Source: Desulforadius tongensis | Lineage (GTDB): Bacteria > Bacillota > Desulfotomaculia > Desulfotomaculales > Desulfohalotomaculaceae | DNA: 43,548 nt | Assembly: GCF_016907915.1 (NCBI RefSeq) | Contig: NZ_JAFBCW010000022.1 | Coordinates: 1 to 43,548, forward strand | Direction of reading: 5' to 3' | Part shown: positions 1-7,582 of the stretch, piece after piece | How the letters are laid out: each line of letters begins with the position of its first letter | How positions within the stretch are numbered: position 1 is the first letter of the stretch | The notes under the pieces: model-generated | The model's input: the letters and a program-made list of their open reading frames with translations, nothing else | The model's database searches: none | What the model was told of the DNA's origin: nothing | Translations under genes and position numbers: made by a program

Positions 1-90
1 AACTTCGTTCCACAACATGAACCGCCGTATACCGAACGGTACGTACGGTGGTGTGAGAGGACGGGAGTTAATCACTCCCTCCTACTCGAT
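1..90 (+). mobile_element. 3' end of a group II intron (domains V and VI)
   Basis: The first 90 bases fold as the catalytic end of a group II intron. Positions 20-52 form a domain V-like hairpin: outer strands ACCGCCGTA and TACGGTGGT, inner TACC/GGTA closed by a GAAC loop, and a two-base CG bulge on the 3' strand. Positions 55-85 form a domain VI-like stem (GGGAGT with ACTCCC around TAATC). The intron should end near CTACTCGAT at about 90. The reverse transcriptase ORF and 5' domains would lie upstream of the window. A near-identical copy of this end is at 10684. Confidence 0.82.
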
Positions 91-112
91 TTTTTTTGCC
101 GGTGCGATCCTT

Positions 113-141
113 TTGACACTTTTTACCCTCACAGTTAAAAT
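113..141 (+). promoter_or_regulatory. Sigma-A-type promoter for the two-component operon
   Basis: TTGACA at 113-118, a 17-base spacer and TAAAAT at 136-141 match the housekeeping consensus in 11 of 12 positions. It starts only about 23 bases after the presumed intron end, so the intron sits just upstream of an apparently intact promoter. The leader to the GTG start at 175 is about 25-30 bases. Confidence 0.65.
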
Positions 142-174
142 GGTGGTATAAATGATTAGAAAAGAGGCTGTGCG

Positions 175-873
175 GTGAATAAAAAACAAATTTTAGTTGT
201 GGATGATGAGAAAAAGATAAGAGAATTAATAGATATATACCTGCAGAACGAAGGTTTTGGTGTGCATCAGGCCTCTGACGGCCAGCAGGCGCTGGATATG
301 CTGGCCAGCGGTGACTATGACCTGGTGATTTTGGATTTAATGATGCCGGGTATTGATGGTTGGGAGGTCTGCCGTAGGATTAGACAGCATTCCGAAATAC
401 CGGTTATTATGTTAACTGCCAGGGGGGACGAAATCGACCGGGTGCTGGGATTGGAACTGGGTGCCGATGATTATATAGTAAAACCCTTTAGTCCCAGGGA
501 AGTTGTGGCCAGGGTAAAGGCGGTGTTAAGGCGGGCTGGTGCGGTGCAGCCCAATAAAAAGGGCGCGGATAATAAACTGGTATTTAATAATTTAACCATT
601 AATCCGGGTGCGCGGGAGGTATCTGTGAACGGTAAACAGATACCGCTTACTCCCAAAGAGTTTGATTTGCTGTACTATATGGCCAGGAGCCCGGGCCGGG
701 CCATCTCCAGAGAGCAGCTGCTGGAGAATGTTTGGGGGTATGATTATTATGGAGACCTGCGCACGGTGGATACTCATATTAACCGCCTGCGGGATAAGCT
801 GAATAAAACAGGCACTGCCCAGTATATAACCACCGTATGGGGTGTCGGGTATAAATTTGAGGTAAGTAAATGA
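175..873 (+). CDS. OmpR/PhoB-family DNA-binding response regulator
   Basis: A 232-aa cytoplasmic response regulator. The receiver domain (about 5-118) has the acidic pair in VVDDE, the phospho-acceptor Asp54 in LDLMMPG, the switch Thr in MLTAR and the conserved Lys in IVKPFS. A winged-helix output domain (about 135-230) has the usual PLTPKEFDLL and TVDTHINRLR segments. The start is GTG at 175, preceded by AAAGAGG. Its stop overlaps the ATG of the histidine kinase by four bases (ATGA), so the two are translationally coupled. The specific regulon cannot be read from sequence; the convergent secreted DUF2680-like gene is a possible target. The family call is secure; the stimulus is unknown. Confidence 0.95.
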   Translation: MNKKQILVVDDEKKIRELIDIYLQNEGFGVHQASDGQQALDMLASGDYDLVILDLMMPGIDGWEVCRRIRQHSEIPVIMLTARGDEIDRVLGLELGADDYIVKPFSPREVVARVKAVLRRAGAVQPNKKGADNKLVFNNLTINPGAREVSVNGKQIPLTPKEFDLLYYMARSPGRAISREQLLENVWGYDYYGDLRTVDTHINRLRDKLNKTGTAQYITTVWGVGYKFEVSK

Positions 874-2348
874 TCGGGTTTAAAAGTATCATTGGTAAGC
901 TGTGGCTGGCCATGACACTGCTGGTGCTAACAGTGCTGGGCTTTTCGGCATTGGTTCAGTCCGGGCTGCTGCAGCACACCTATTATAAGCAGCAGACCCA
1001 CCGGCTTATTACCACAGCCCGGGGCCTGGCAGAGGATATTGCCATGGAAAATGATGCTGACATCATCCGGTACAGGATAGAAAATACCGCCAGTGCTTCC
1101 GGCGCCCATATTATGCTGCTGGACAGCCAGGGGAGGTTATTGTTCAGCCAAAGCGCAAAAGAAGGCAGGCACAGGTATGGCTGTGTAAGAAGGACAATGG
1201 GCCATCACAGGAGCATGATGGATCAAAGACAGGTTTGGCCCGAAGTGGATGTAAATAAGGTGCTAAAAGGCAGTGTGGTAACTAAACGAGAGTATTCTCC
1301 CTGGTTTAGAACAGAGGTGCTCTCTGTTGGCGTACCGGTGGCGGTGGGAAATAATGTTTCCGGCATTTTACTGATGCATGCCCCGGTTCCGGAGTTAACC
1401 ACCCGTTTAAGGGCGCTGCAGCATGTAACGGTATATACCGCCCTAGGGGGTGTGCTTTTAGCCACGGTATTAAGTTTGTTTTTGTCCCGTTCTTTGGTAA
1501 AGCCGCTGTTAGAAATAAACAGGGCGGCCCGGGATATGGCCAGGGGAAATTATAATCGTAAGTTAAATATTAAAAGCAGTGATGAAATTGGAATGCTGGC
1601 TCAATCCTTTAATACCCTTGCTGCTGAGTTGAAAGAAAAAATTGACACCTTGGAACGGCTGGATCAAACCCGCCGGGATTTTGTGGCCAGTGTTTCCCAT
1701 GAACTGCGGACACCGCTGACCATAGTTCAAGGTTATACCGAAGCTCTGCAGGATGGGCTGGCTAAAAATGAACGGCAGCGGCAGGAGTATCTAACGAATA
1801 TACACGATGAACTGATGAGATTAAGGCGTTTAGTAGATGATTTGCTTGATCTGCGCCGTTTGGAGACAGGGCAGATAAATATAAGTTTTTCACCGGTAAA
1901 CTTGCTGGAAGTTATTCAGCGGGTGGTAAACGGTATCAGACCCCTTGCGGTGGAAAAAGGTGTAGAAATAATTACCGCGCTGCCGCATAATTTATCTGCT
2001 GTTAGCGGCGACGAAGACCGGTTGGCCCAGGTATTGATAAATTTGCTGGATAATGCACTGCGGGTAAGCGCCCCGGGAGATAAGCTCACCGTTTCGGCAG
2101 AAGAAAAACAGCAGTCTGTATCAGTGAGCGTTAGCGACACCGGGCCCGGTATACCGGAAGAGGAGCTTCCCTTAATTTGGGAGCGTTTTTATAAAGTGGA
2201 TAAGTCCCGTACCAGGGAAGGGGCGGGGACCGGTCTGGGCCTGGTGATAAGCAAGAAGATTATAGAAATGCATGGGGGAACAATTGGTGTCAAGAGTAAG
2301 CTGGGGAAGGGCAGTACCTTTACATTTACTCTGCCCAAAGAAAATTAA
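870..2348 (+). CDS. Membrane sensor histidine kinase (HAMP-HisKA-HATPase_c)
   Basis: A 492-aa sensor kinase, partner of the upstream regulator. It has an N-terminal membrane segment (about 12-32), an extracytoplasmic sensor region of roughly 150 residues with a basic and His-rich patch (GHHRSMMDQR), a second membrane segment (about 185-205) and a HAMP linker. The H-box SVSHELRTPL has the phospho-acceptor near His277. The ATP-binding domain shows an N-box (VLINLLDNALR), the G1 motif DTGPGIPEE and the G2 motif GTGLGL. Length and domain order are normal for PhoR/ResE-type kinases. A strong bidirectional terminator follows. The ligand is unknown. Confidence 0.95.
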   Translation: MIGFKSIIGKLWLAMTLLVLTVLGFSALVQSGLLQHTYYKQQTHRLITTARGLAEDIAMENDADIIRYRIENTASASGAHIMLLDSQGRLLFSQSAKEGRHRYGCVRRTMGHHRSMMDQRQVWPEVDVNKVLKGSVVTKREYSPWFRTEVLSVGVPVAVGNNVSGILLMHAPVPELTTRLRALQHVTVYTALGGVLLATVLSLFLSRSLVKPLLEINRAARDMARGNYNRKLNIKSSDEIGMLAQSFNTLAAELKEKIDTLERLDQTRRDFVASVSHELRTPLTIVQGYTEALQDGLAKNERQRQEYLTNIHDELMRLRRLVDDLLDLRRLETGQINISFSPVNLLEVIQRVVNGIRPLAVEKGVEIITALPHNLSAVSGDEDRLAQVLINLLDNALRVSAPGDKLTVSAEEKQQSVSVSVSDTGPGIPEEELPLIWERFYKVDKSRTREGAGTGLGLVISKKIIEMHGGTIGVKSKLGKGSTFTFTLPKEN

Positions 2349-2379
2349 AACTGGAACTGTTTTTTACAGTTCCAGTTTT
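2347..2379. terminator. Bidirectional terminator between histidine kinase and DUF2680 gene
   Basis: A perfect 13-bp stem (2347-2359 with 2367-2379, AAAACTGGAACTG and its complement) closes a 7-base loop. It has A-rich and T-rich flanks on the two sides, so it can terminate both convergent genes. Confidence 0.85.
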
Positions 2380-2386
2380 CAGTATA

Positions 2387-2788
2387 TTACTGCTGATTGT
2401 TGGTTTGAGGAATTTGCTGGTAGTAGGGGCAGTTTCCCCAACCGCCGCAGCCGTAACCGCGTCCCGGTCCGGGACCGCCGCCGTTCCACCTGCCGCCGTA
2501 ACCCGGGCCCATTGGGCCGAATGCTCCGGGATTTTGCTGAATGTACTGCAGGCGATTTTGCATGTTATTTTTTATAAGTTGGGCTTGGGATTTGTCAATT
2601 AAACCTGCAGCTTGGTACTCATCCACCATTTTCATGCGCAGCTTAATCATTTCCTGGTGCAGCTGGTTGATCTTTTTGACCTGTTCGGAGTTCAGCCCGT
2701 TGACGGTGGCGGCAAAAGCCGGGATGGCCAGCGCCAGTACAGCTACAACTGCCACTGTGATGATTAATTTTTTCCGCATAAACTTCAC
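2387..2788 (-). CDS. Secreted DUF2680 (YckD-like) protein with Gly/Pro-rich tail
   Basis: A 133-aa exported protein. It has a classical signal peptide (Met-Lys-rich start, hydrophobic core VAVVAVLALAIP, cleavage probably after AFA). A helical region of about 60 residues (NSEQVKKINQLHQEMIKLR and following) resembles the DUF2680/YckD family. The C-terminal tail is low-complexity Gly/Pro/Tyr/Asn/Gln with two or three Cys and ends in a run of Gln/Asn. It converges with a two-component system. By analogy to CpxP/Spy-like envelope proteins it could be an output or accessory of that system, but no sequence motif proves this. RBS GAGGTG precedes the ATG. Confidence 0.75.
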   Translation of the reverse strand: MKFMRKKLIITVAVVAVLALAIPAFAATVNGLNSEQVKKINQLHQEMIKLRMKMVDEYQAAGLIDKSQAQLIKNNMQNRLQYIQQNPGAFGPMGPGYGGRWNGGGPGPGRGYGCGGWGNCPYYQQIPQTNNQQ

Positions 2789-2904
2789 CTCACAATCTTT
2801 TATTTATTTTTATCTATAGTATAACCGTCAAATATGGCAAAGTTGTTATTAAAATGTCACGATTTTGTTACAATTTATTTATTAGTGAAGTTATGCGGTT
2901 ATCG

Positions 2905-3864
2905 TTAGTTATCTACTATATCCCACCGGGGGCAGCGATTGCCCCACCGGCCGATAACCTTACCCTGCTCATAAATTTCCACCACTTCGCAGGCGTTGGA
3001 GCAGCCGTCGCATTGGAAACTGCTGGTTTGATGGGGCAGATCGGTAATGGCAAAACCTTTAAATTTTGTTTTGCCGGTTTTTAAAGTTTCTTCCTTTGCC
3101 AGCTGTGCTGCACCTACCGCTCCCATTACATTAAAGTATTTGGGAATGATTACCGGCTTGCCCAGTTCCCGTTCAAAGGCTGCTTTAATGCCCACATTGG
3201 CAGCAACACCGCCCTGAAAAACAATGGGTTCCAGCAGTTCTTTTCCTTTACCCACGTTATTTAGATAATTGCGCACCAGTGCTTCACATAAACCGTTGAT
3301 GATGTCCGGCAGCGGGTGCCCCATCTGCTGCTTGTGTATCATATCCGATTCAGCAAAAACGGTACAGCGGCCGGCAATACGAACGGTGTTTTTGGATTTC
3401 AGTGCCAGAGCGCCAAAGTCGGAAATCGGTATATTCAGGCGCGCAGCCTGTTGATCTAAAAAAGATCCCGTTCCGGCGGCACAAACGGTGTTCATGGCAA
3501 AGTCAGTAACTATACCGTTGCGCAGAATTATAATTTTAGAATCCTGGCCGCCGATTTCTAATACCGTTTGTACCCCCGGTACCATTGTTGAGGCTGCCAC
3601 TGCATGGGCGGTAATTTCGTTTTTTATTACGTCGGCGCCGATCATTACGCCGGCCAGGTAGCGACCGCTGCCGGTGGTACCTGCCCCGGCGATTTCCACC
3701 TGAGAGTCTAACTGAGCAGCGGTTTCTTTTAACCCGTTTTTAATTGTTTCAATGGGGCGTCCATTGGTGCGCAGGTATAAATTAACAAGCACTTCACCGT
3801 CATCGTCAATGACAACAATGTTTGTACTTACAGACCCTACATCAACACCTAAGTATGCCTTCAT
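2905..3864 (-). CDS. Acyl-CoA dehydratase activase (BadF/BadG/BcrA/HgdC ATPase family)
   Basis: A 319-aa ASKHA-fold ATPase. In 2-hydroxyacyl-CoA dehydratase and benzoyl-CoA reductase systems this family uses ATP to push one low-potential electron into the partner enzyme. The N-terminal phosphate loop is DVGSVSTNIVVID, and IGGQDSK and GGVAANVG are the other nucleotide-binding motifs. The cysteines in TVCAAGTGSF and AGRCTVF match those that bridge the [4Fe-4S] cluster in the HgdC dimer. Unlike the roughly 260-aa archetype it carries a C-terminal extension with CDGCSNACE and RCPRW, a possible extra metal site. It is the last gene of a three-gene minus-strand operon. No dehydratase alpha/beta genes are in the window, so the substrate is unknown. 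Confidence 0.9.
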   Translation of the reverse strand: MKAYLGVDVGSVSTNIVVIDDDGEVLVNLYLRTNGRPIETIKNGLKETAAQLDSQVEIAGAGTTGSGRYLAGVMIGADVIKNEITAHAVAASTMVPGVQTVLEIGGQDSKIIILRNGIVTDFAMNTVCAAGTGSFLDQQAARLNIPISDFGALALKSKNTVRIAGRCTVFAESDMIHKQQMGHPLPDIINGLCEALVRNYLNNVGKGKELLEPIVFQGGVAANVGIKAAFERELGKPVIIPKYFNVMGAVGAAQLAKEETLKTGKTKFKGFAITDLPHQTSSFQCDGCSNACEVVEIYEQGKVIGRWGNRCPRWDIVDN

Positions 3865-3887
3865 TTTTCTATATCCTTTCTATCCTG

Positions 3888-3992
3888 AAAAATGTTATCT
3901 TAACTAAGCCGGCGGCTTTTGTAACGTTCGCTAAAATTCCTGCGGTTCATCCATAATACAAAAGGCCGCCTGCTATGGTGCCATTTGCGGCA
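3888..3992. repeat. Dispersed palindromic repeat, copy 1 (inverted relative to copy at 26195)
   Basis: Positions 3904-3939 are an exact 36-base reverse complement of 26195-26230. The match resumes beyond this, with CATTTTTCAGG on the opposite strand near 3890. The adjoining 3960-3992 (reverse strand GCAAATGGCACCAT, then GGCGGCCTTTTG) matches 19909-19950 with a few differences. The element fills the gap between two genes of the activase operon. Confidence 0.7.
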
Positions 3993-4052
3993 TAAAAATG
4001 ATATCCTGCTAGGCCCGGCGGCATCTGCACACCGCTCACCGGTCCTTGTTGT

Positions 4053-5156
4053 TTAGGTAGGGGCAGCCTGCTCAAGCGCTTGGTACTGCTTCCTGCGTCT
4101 CAACAGATCCACAAAGGCTTCCAAGCGGGTGACCATGCCTGCCTTGCCGGTTTGCTCGTCCAAAAAGAAAGTTAAAACGGGAATGTTATGTATTTTACTT
4201 ACCTTAGTTAAAATGGTACGGGCTACAATTTCCGGAATGCAGGTAAAGGGAGCTATTTGTATTACCCCGTCAAAATTACGCTTGGAGTAAAGTACTGTGT
4301 GTCCCACCGTATCCCTGCCGTGGCCACCGATTAATTCCGGCAGGTAAGGTTGAGCGGCTTCGATTGCACTAGCCAGTTCCTCCGTACCTTTACCCAGGTT
4401 ATCCCTGGTCCAGCCGGTCAGGAACATGGAACGCTCTACCTCAACTCCCATGTGCCCGAGGGTTTCTTCAATTTCTAAATTGCTGGCCGGTTCCAGCAAA
4501 ACATATATTTCGCCCACCAGGCCCACCTTTAATACACTGCGGTTGGGATCCTGGGGGATGTCCTGAAATGCTTTTACCCCTGCTGCTTCTGCCTCTGCGA
4601 TCTGTTCGTGGGTACGGGCTTCATCCAGCCAGGCCTGGGTTTGACGGTACACTTTACTGGTGGTTCCTTTCTTTAATTCCCTGGGCCGAATTTTATGACT
4701 CAACCTTTCCATGTGGTCCAGTGCCTTTAGCTTGTGCCACCCCCTCTTAATGGCTTTAATAACGGAACGAATTGATAACCGGGCGCTGTTCAGCTTTTGT
4801 ATTTTGCGATAAAAATCGATGGGGTGTTTTTTGGGAGATTCAAAACAAACCAAATCTACATTATGCCCTAAACTGCGCAGTATGGCCTGGTGCAGATGGG
4901 CATAATGCCCGGCCCGGCAGGGCCCGGAGCCGCCGGAAGTAACGATGGTGTCCATGCCCTTGGCGGCAGTTTCCAGATATGTGCCCAGCAGTATTTTATA
5001 AGGCAGGCAGGCAAATTCGGGAGCGTATTTTACTCCCAAATCTAAAGTTTTTTTACTGGGGCGAGGAGGCAAAATTACCTCATTACCCATATCTTCCATT
5101 AACATTTTAAAAGCAATGTATGAGTGCCCCATATGCGGGAATGTTACCTTACGCAT
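4053..5156 (-). CDS. CoA-dehydratase activase-related protein (COG3581/DUF2229-like), second paralogue
   Basis: A 367-aa cytoplasmic protein of the family annotated as acyl-CoA dehydratase activase-related or CoA protein activase. Possible [Fe-S] ligand cysteines lie in EFACLPYK, SGPCRAGHY and PFTCIPE. The C-terminus GMVTRLEAFVDLLRRR is almost the same as that of the upstream gene product (GMFTRLEAFVDMVRRK), so the two arose by duplication. Its ATG overlaps the upstream gene by eight bases, a sign of coupled translation. The family resembles the cluster-binding subunits of 2-hydroxyacyl-CoA dehydratases, but the reaction is not established. It probably works with the flanking paralogue and the ATPase at 2905-3864. 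Confidence 0.82.
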   Translation of the reverse strand: MRKVTFPHMGHSYIAFKMLMEDMGNEVILPPRPSKKTLDLGVKYAPEFACLPYKILLGTYLETAAKGMDTIVTSGGSGPCRAGHYAHLHQAILRSLGHNVDLVCFESPKKHPIDFYRKIQKLNSARLSIRSVIKAIKRGWHKLKALDHMERLSHKIRPRELKKGTTSKVYRQTQAWLDEARTHEQIAEAEAAGVKAFQDIPQDPNRSVLKVGLVGEIYVLLEPASNLEIEETLGHMGVEVERSMFLTGWTRDNLGKGTEELASAIEAAQPYLPELIGGHGRDTVGHTVLYSKRNFDGVIQIAPFTCIPEIVARTILTKVSKIHNIPVLTFFLDEQTGKAGMVTRLEAFVDLLRRRKQYQALEQAAPT

Positions 5157-6138
5157 CAGCCATCGCCTCTTTCTTGCGCCTTACCATATCCACAAAGGCT
5201 TCCAAGCGGGTGAACATACCTGCTTCACCGCTGTGTTCATCAATGGTAATACTCATAAAGGGTATCTGGGGATGCTCTTTAGATTTTAGCTCCATGTATT
5301 TGTCCACCATGGAGTCAGGACCGCACCCAAAGGCTGTTAGATGAATAATGCCATCTACGCCGCCGTTTTCGAAAAAATGATATGATGATTTAAGAACCCT
5401 ATCACTAAAAGTCCAAAACATATCTTTGGGAATTTTTAGCTTTGCTTTATTAATCCACCGCATTGGAACCTGCTCCAATGTAATCACTTCTACCCCTAAA
5501 CTTTTTAACTTGTCCAGCATGTTAACGCTGATATAATTGTCATGTACAATGTAAGGATAGCCCAAAACGGCAAAACGCAGCGAAATGCTGCCGGTTTTGG
5601 GAGCCCTTTGCTTTTTATGCTGGAGCGCCAGCATGGCTTCTTCAGGGGTCAAACCTTCTAGCATTAACTTTTGATATTTTTTCAATGTCTTTTTGGCTTT
5701 TAAATAGGCTACTAAGATCTTTGTTTTGCTGTTACTAAAACGCCGGCCTATGCTGTAGAAAGCCTTCCAAATGGCAAACCGTTCATCCCGGACGTCAATG
5801 CGCGTATCGATAACTTCAGGTAAGCCATCCAGGGAGTGTTTAATCATATCCGGCAATCCCAAAAATTTGGGACAATAAATGGTTTTACCGTTTAAACAAA
5901 CCACCCGCGGTATAAATAAAAAATCAACCTTACCCTTTAAAGCCTGCACGTGGCCGAAAAATACTTTTACAGGAACGCAGGCATCGGCCAGGGCTTCACG
6001 CACACCATCATCTAAAATTTTTCTGGAAGTTTTGTGGGAAGTTACCGTTTCTACTCCCAGTTCTTTGAAGAAAGTTTCTATCATTGGATAATATACGTAG
6101 TAAAACAGTGTACGCGGTATGCCAACTTTAGCTGCCAA
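5149..6138 (-). CDS. CoA-dehydratase activase-related protein (COG3580/DUF2229-like), first paralogue
   Basis: A 329-aa protein, first gene of the minus-strand activase operon. It starts with AAKVGIPRTLFYY, typical of the DUF2229 family. Conserved cysteines occur in ADACVPVKVF, PRVVCLNGK, TIYCPKF and AFGCGPDS, candidates for binding an iron-sulfur cluster. The C-terminus ends in SGEAGMFTRLEAFVDMVRR, shared with the downstream paralogue. RBS GGAAAGGAAG lies just upstream of the ATG. Family membership is confident; biochemical role and substrate are not known. The two paralogues plus the ATPase form a self-contained set. Confidence 0.82.
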   Translation of the reverse strand: MAAKVGIPRTLFYYVYYPMIETFFKELGVETVTSHKTSRKILDDGVREALADACVPVKVFFGHVQALKGKVDFLFIPRVVCLNGKTIYCPKFLGLPDMIKHSLDGLPEVIDTRIDVRDERFAIWKAFYSIGRRFSNSKTKILVAYLKAKKTLKKYQKLMLEGLTPEEAMLALQHKKQRAPKTGSISLRFAVLGYPYIVHDNYISVNMLDKLKSLGVEVITLEQVPMRWINKAKLKIPKDMFWTFSDRVLKSSYHFFENGGVDGIIHLTAFGCGPDSMVDKYMELKSKEHPQIPFMSITIDEHSGEAGMFTRLEAFVDMVRRKKEAMADA

Positions 6139-6351
6139 AGGTTTTCTTCCTTTCCTTACTGGTGTATAAAAATGTTAATAGAGGAAAGTTATGCTATAAT
6201 AAAAATGATTTAGTAATATTTCTACGAATGTGATATAACTCCTGCTTAGTAGGTATTCTTTTCTCCGGACATTACCAAAAGATAATCCAAATATCATGGG
6301 CGTGTCCAGAAAAATAACTTTATTCAACAAAAAAACGGGTGCTGCAGGGGT
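6139..6351. other. Intergenic stretch without recognised gene
   Basis: This AT-rich stretch lies upstream of the minus-strand activase operon and should hold its promoter. I see no convincing -35/-10 pair. The small ORF that crosses 6175-6369 on the minus strand has no ribosome binding site and runs through a terminator hairpin, so I do not call it. Confidence 0.4.
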
Positions 6352-6380
6352 ATAAAAAATACCGGACATAAAAGTCCGGG
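6352..6380 (-). terminator. Terminator for the small membrane protein gene (minus strand)
   Basis: A stem CCGGAC (6362-6367) with GTCCGG (6374-6379) and loop ATAAAA. Read on the minus strand it is followed by ATTTTTTATA. It lies about 160 bases downstream of the 41-aa gene at 6541-6666. Confidence 0.6.
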
Positions 6381-6540
6381 TAGATATAGGGTGGGTATGT
6401 TCAAGGGAGAAAAAGTAATTATATTTTAAATATGTCCCTAAAATCTATGCGGTATTCCGGGTTAAAAGAAAACTGATAAAAAATGCCGTGATACCGGGAC
6501 AGTATACGGCTGCTTTGAAAATGTTAACTGGTCTTAAAAT

Positions 6541-6666
6541 TTAGCCGCCCAGGGTACGGCCATCCCTATGACCGGCAGGTTTAATACCACCGCTAACCCG
6601 TCCCAGCATAAAGGCGATGATGCCTGCTCCTCCTAAAAAGGCGAGATAAATCAAAGCTTTAATCAT
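6541..6666 (-). CDS. Small membrane protein, 41 aa, unknown function
   Basis: A short gene starting ATG at 6666 with RBS AGAGGTG about 7 bases upstream. The product begins MIKALIYLAFLGGAGIIAFM, a single hydrophobic membrane helix. A short basic, Gly-rich cytoplasmic-type tail (LGRVSGGIKPAGHRDG) follows. It is monocistronic, with its own downstream minus-strand terminator. Similar tiny one-helix proteins are common in Clostridia. I do not recognise a named family and propose no function. The codon pattern, SD and hydrophobicity support it being real. Confidence 0.6.
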   Translation of the reverse strand: MIKALIYLAFLGGAGIIAFMLGRVSGGIKPAGHRDGRTLGG

Positions 6667-6844
6667 TTTATTCACCTCTGTAATTTTTTTACTATATTTT
6701 CTACTATATATAATATCAGAAAATTGAATATAATCAAGTCCAATTGTGCTGTTAAGTATTTCGTTAGAGGATAAAATGATTTATCATTAAAGGCATACAA
6801 TAAAGTATATCGCAGCCGATGATATAATTTAATATTGGAGTGTG

Positions 6845-7063
6845 GTGTTTAAATTGGATAAATATCAGCTGGTTATTGTGCTGGAAAGCAAATATTATAT
6901 ACACTTTGATATGTACGTTAACGGTGTGCTGACCAATCCCCAGCATCCCATATGTATGAACAAAGGGGAATTTGACCGGTTTTTTAAAATGCTGTTTCGG
7001 GGTTCCAAAGGCAACTGTATTCGAATGTATTCCCACAGCCCGCCCACCCAGTTTTATCCTTGA
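6845..7063 (+). CDS. Small conserved-looking protein of unknown function (about 72 aa)
   Basis: A short soluble protein beginning near MFKLDKYQLVIVLESK, with alternating hydrophobic strands and a basic, Cys-containing C-terminal half (KGNCIRMYSHSPPTQF). GGAG at 6837-6840 favours GTG at 6845 (4-base spacing) or TTG at 6854 (13-base spacing); GTG at 6842 is too close. A TATAAT-like hexamer lies at 6822. I do not recognise the family. The composition looks like a folded alpha/beta protein rather than a shadow ORF, and no longer ORF competes on either strand. Confidence 0.55.
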   Translation: MFKLDKYQLVIVLESKYYIHFDMYVNGVLTNPQHPICMNKGEFDRFFKMLFRGSKGNCIRMYSHSPPTQFYP

Positions 7064-7158
7064 ATTTATCAAAGTTCTTCCATACACACCTGCCCTGTTG
7101 GGGACATATGTTACATTAAACCTAACTTGAAGGTGTCTGTTCTTTAGGGGGGGTAGGG

Positions 7159-7371
7159 GTGAAAATAGGTGATATCGTAACCAAAAAGGTATATGGTGAA
7201 AGTATGCAATTTTGTATTTTAGGTTTTTATACTAATCAAAGTACCGGGGAAAGGGTGGCGATTCTGGCTCTATTAGATCCCAGCTTGATTGTGGAATCTT
7301 CAGTGCAGGATCTTTGTCCCGTCACCGCTCGAGATTTATTTGCTTTGACAGCCAGTACAGTGGTTCACTAA
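7159..7371 (+). CDS. Stand-alone domain resembling the N-terminus of sporulation protease YabG
   Basis: A 70-aa protein with GTG start and a G-rich SD (GGGGGGGTAGGGG). The sequence GDIVTKKVYGESMQFCILGF, then ERVAILAL, LIVESSVQDL and PVTARD lines up with the first 60 or so residues of YabG (GDMVARKSY, AILHG and RLIADS segments). The catalytic part of YabG is absent, and a terminator follows at once, so this is a complete short gene rather than a frameshifted remnant in the visible sequence. It may be an SH3-like binding module. The function is unknown and the YabG relationship is my inference from recalled sequence. Confidence 0.6.
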   Translation: MKIGDIVTKKVYGESMQFCILGFYTNQSTGERVAILALLDPSLIVESSVQDLCPVTARDLFALTASTVVH

Positions 7372-7373
7372 CT

Positions 7374-7400
7374 ACCCGTGCCGCGGGTGTTTTTTTTATT
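7374..7400 (+). terminator. Intrinsic terminator after the YabG-like gene
   Basis: A short GC-rich hairpin, ACCCG (7374-7378) with CGGGT (7384-7388), is followed by TGTTTTTTTTATT. Confidence 0.75.
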
Positions 7401-7582
7401 GGGTTCTAATGAGCCCCGCTCTGCCGGGTTATAATAATGAAGGAAAATATTGTTTGTCCTAGAATTTTATTTTGACCAAACAGATATAACGGGGAAAGAC
7501 TGGTAAAAAAGCTGCTGTTAAAAAACTCATGTTTTTAGCAGGGGTTATATTAGTTATTTGGGAAAGGAGTTGTACCGGAGCG

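Noticed and set aside
4568-4750. Plus-strand ORF within the activase-related gene
   Set aside because: It is opposite a well-conserved gene, without RBS or family resemblance.
7529-7582. Hydrophobic N-terminal extension of the PmbA-like protein resembling a signal peptide
   Set aside because: TldE/PmbA proteins are cytoplasmic and the conserved region starts at ATG 7583; the extension has no SD.
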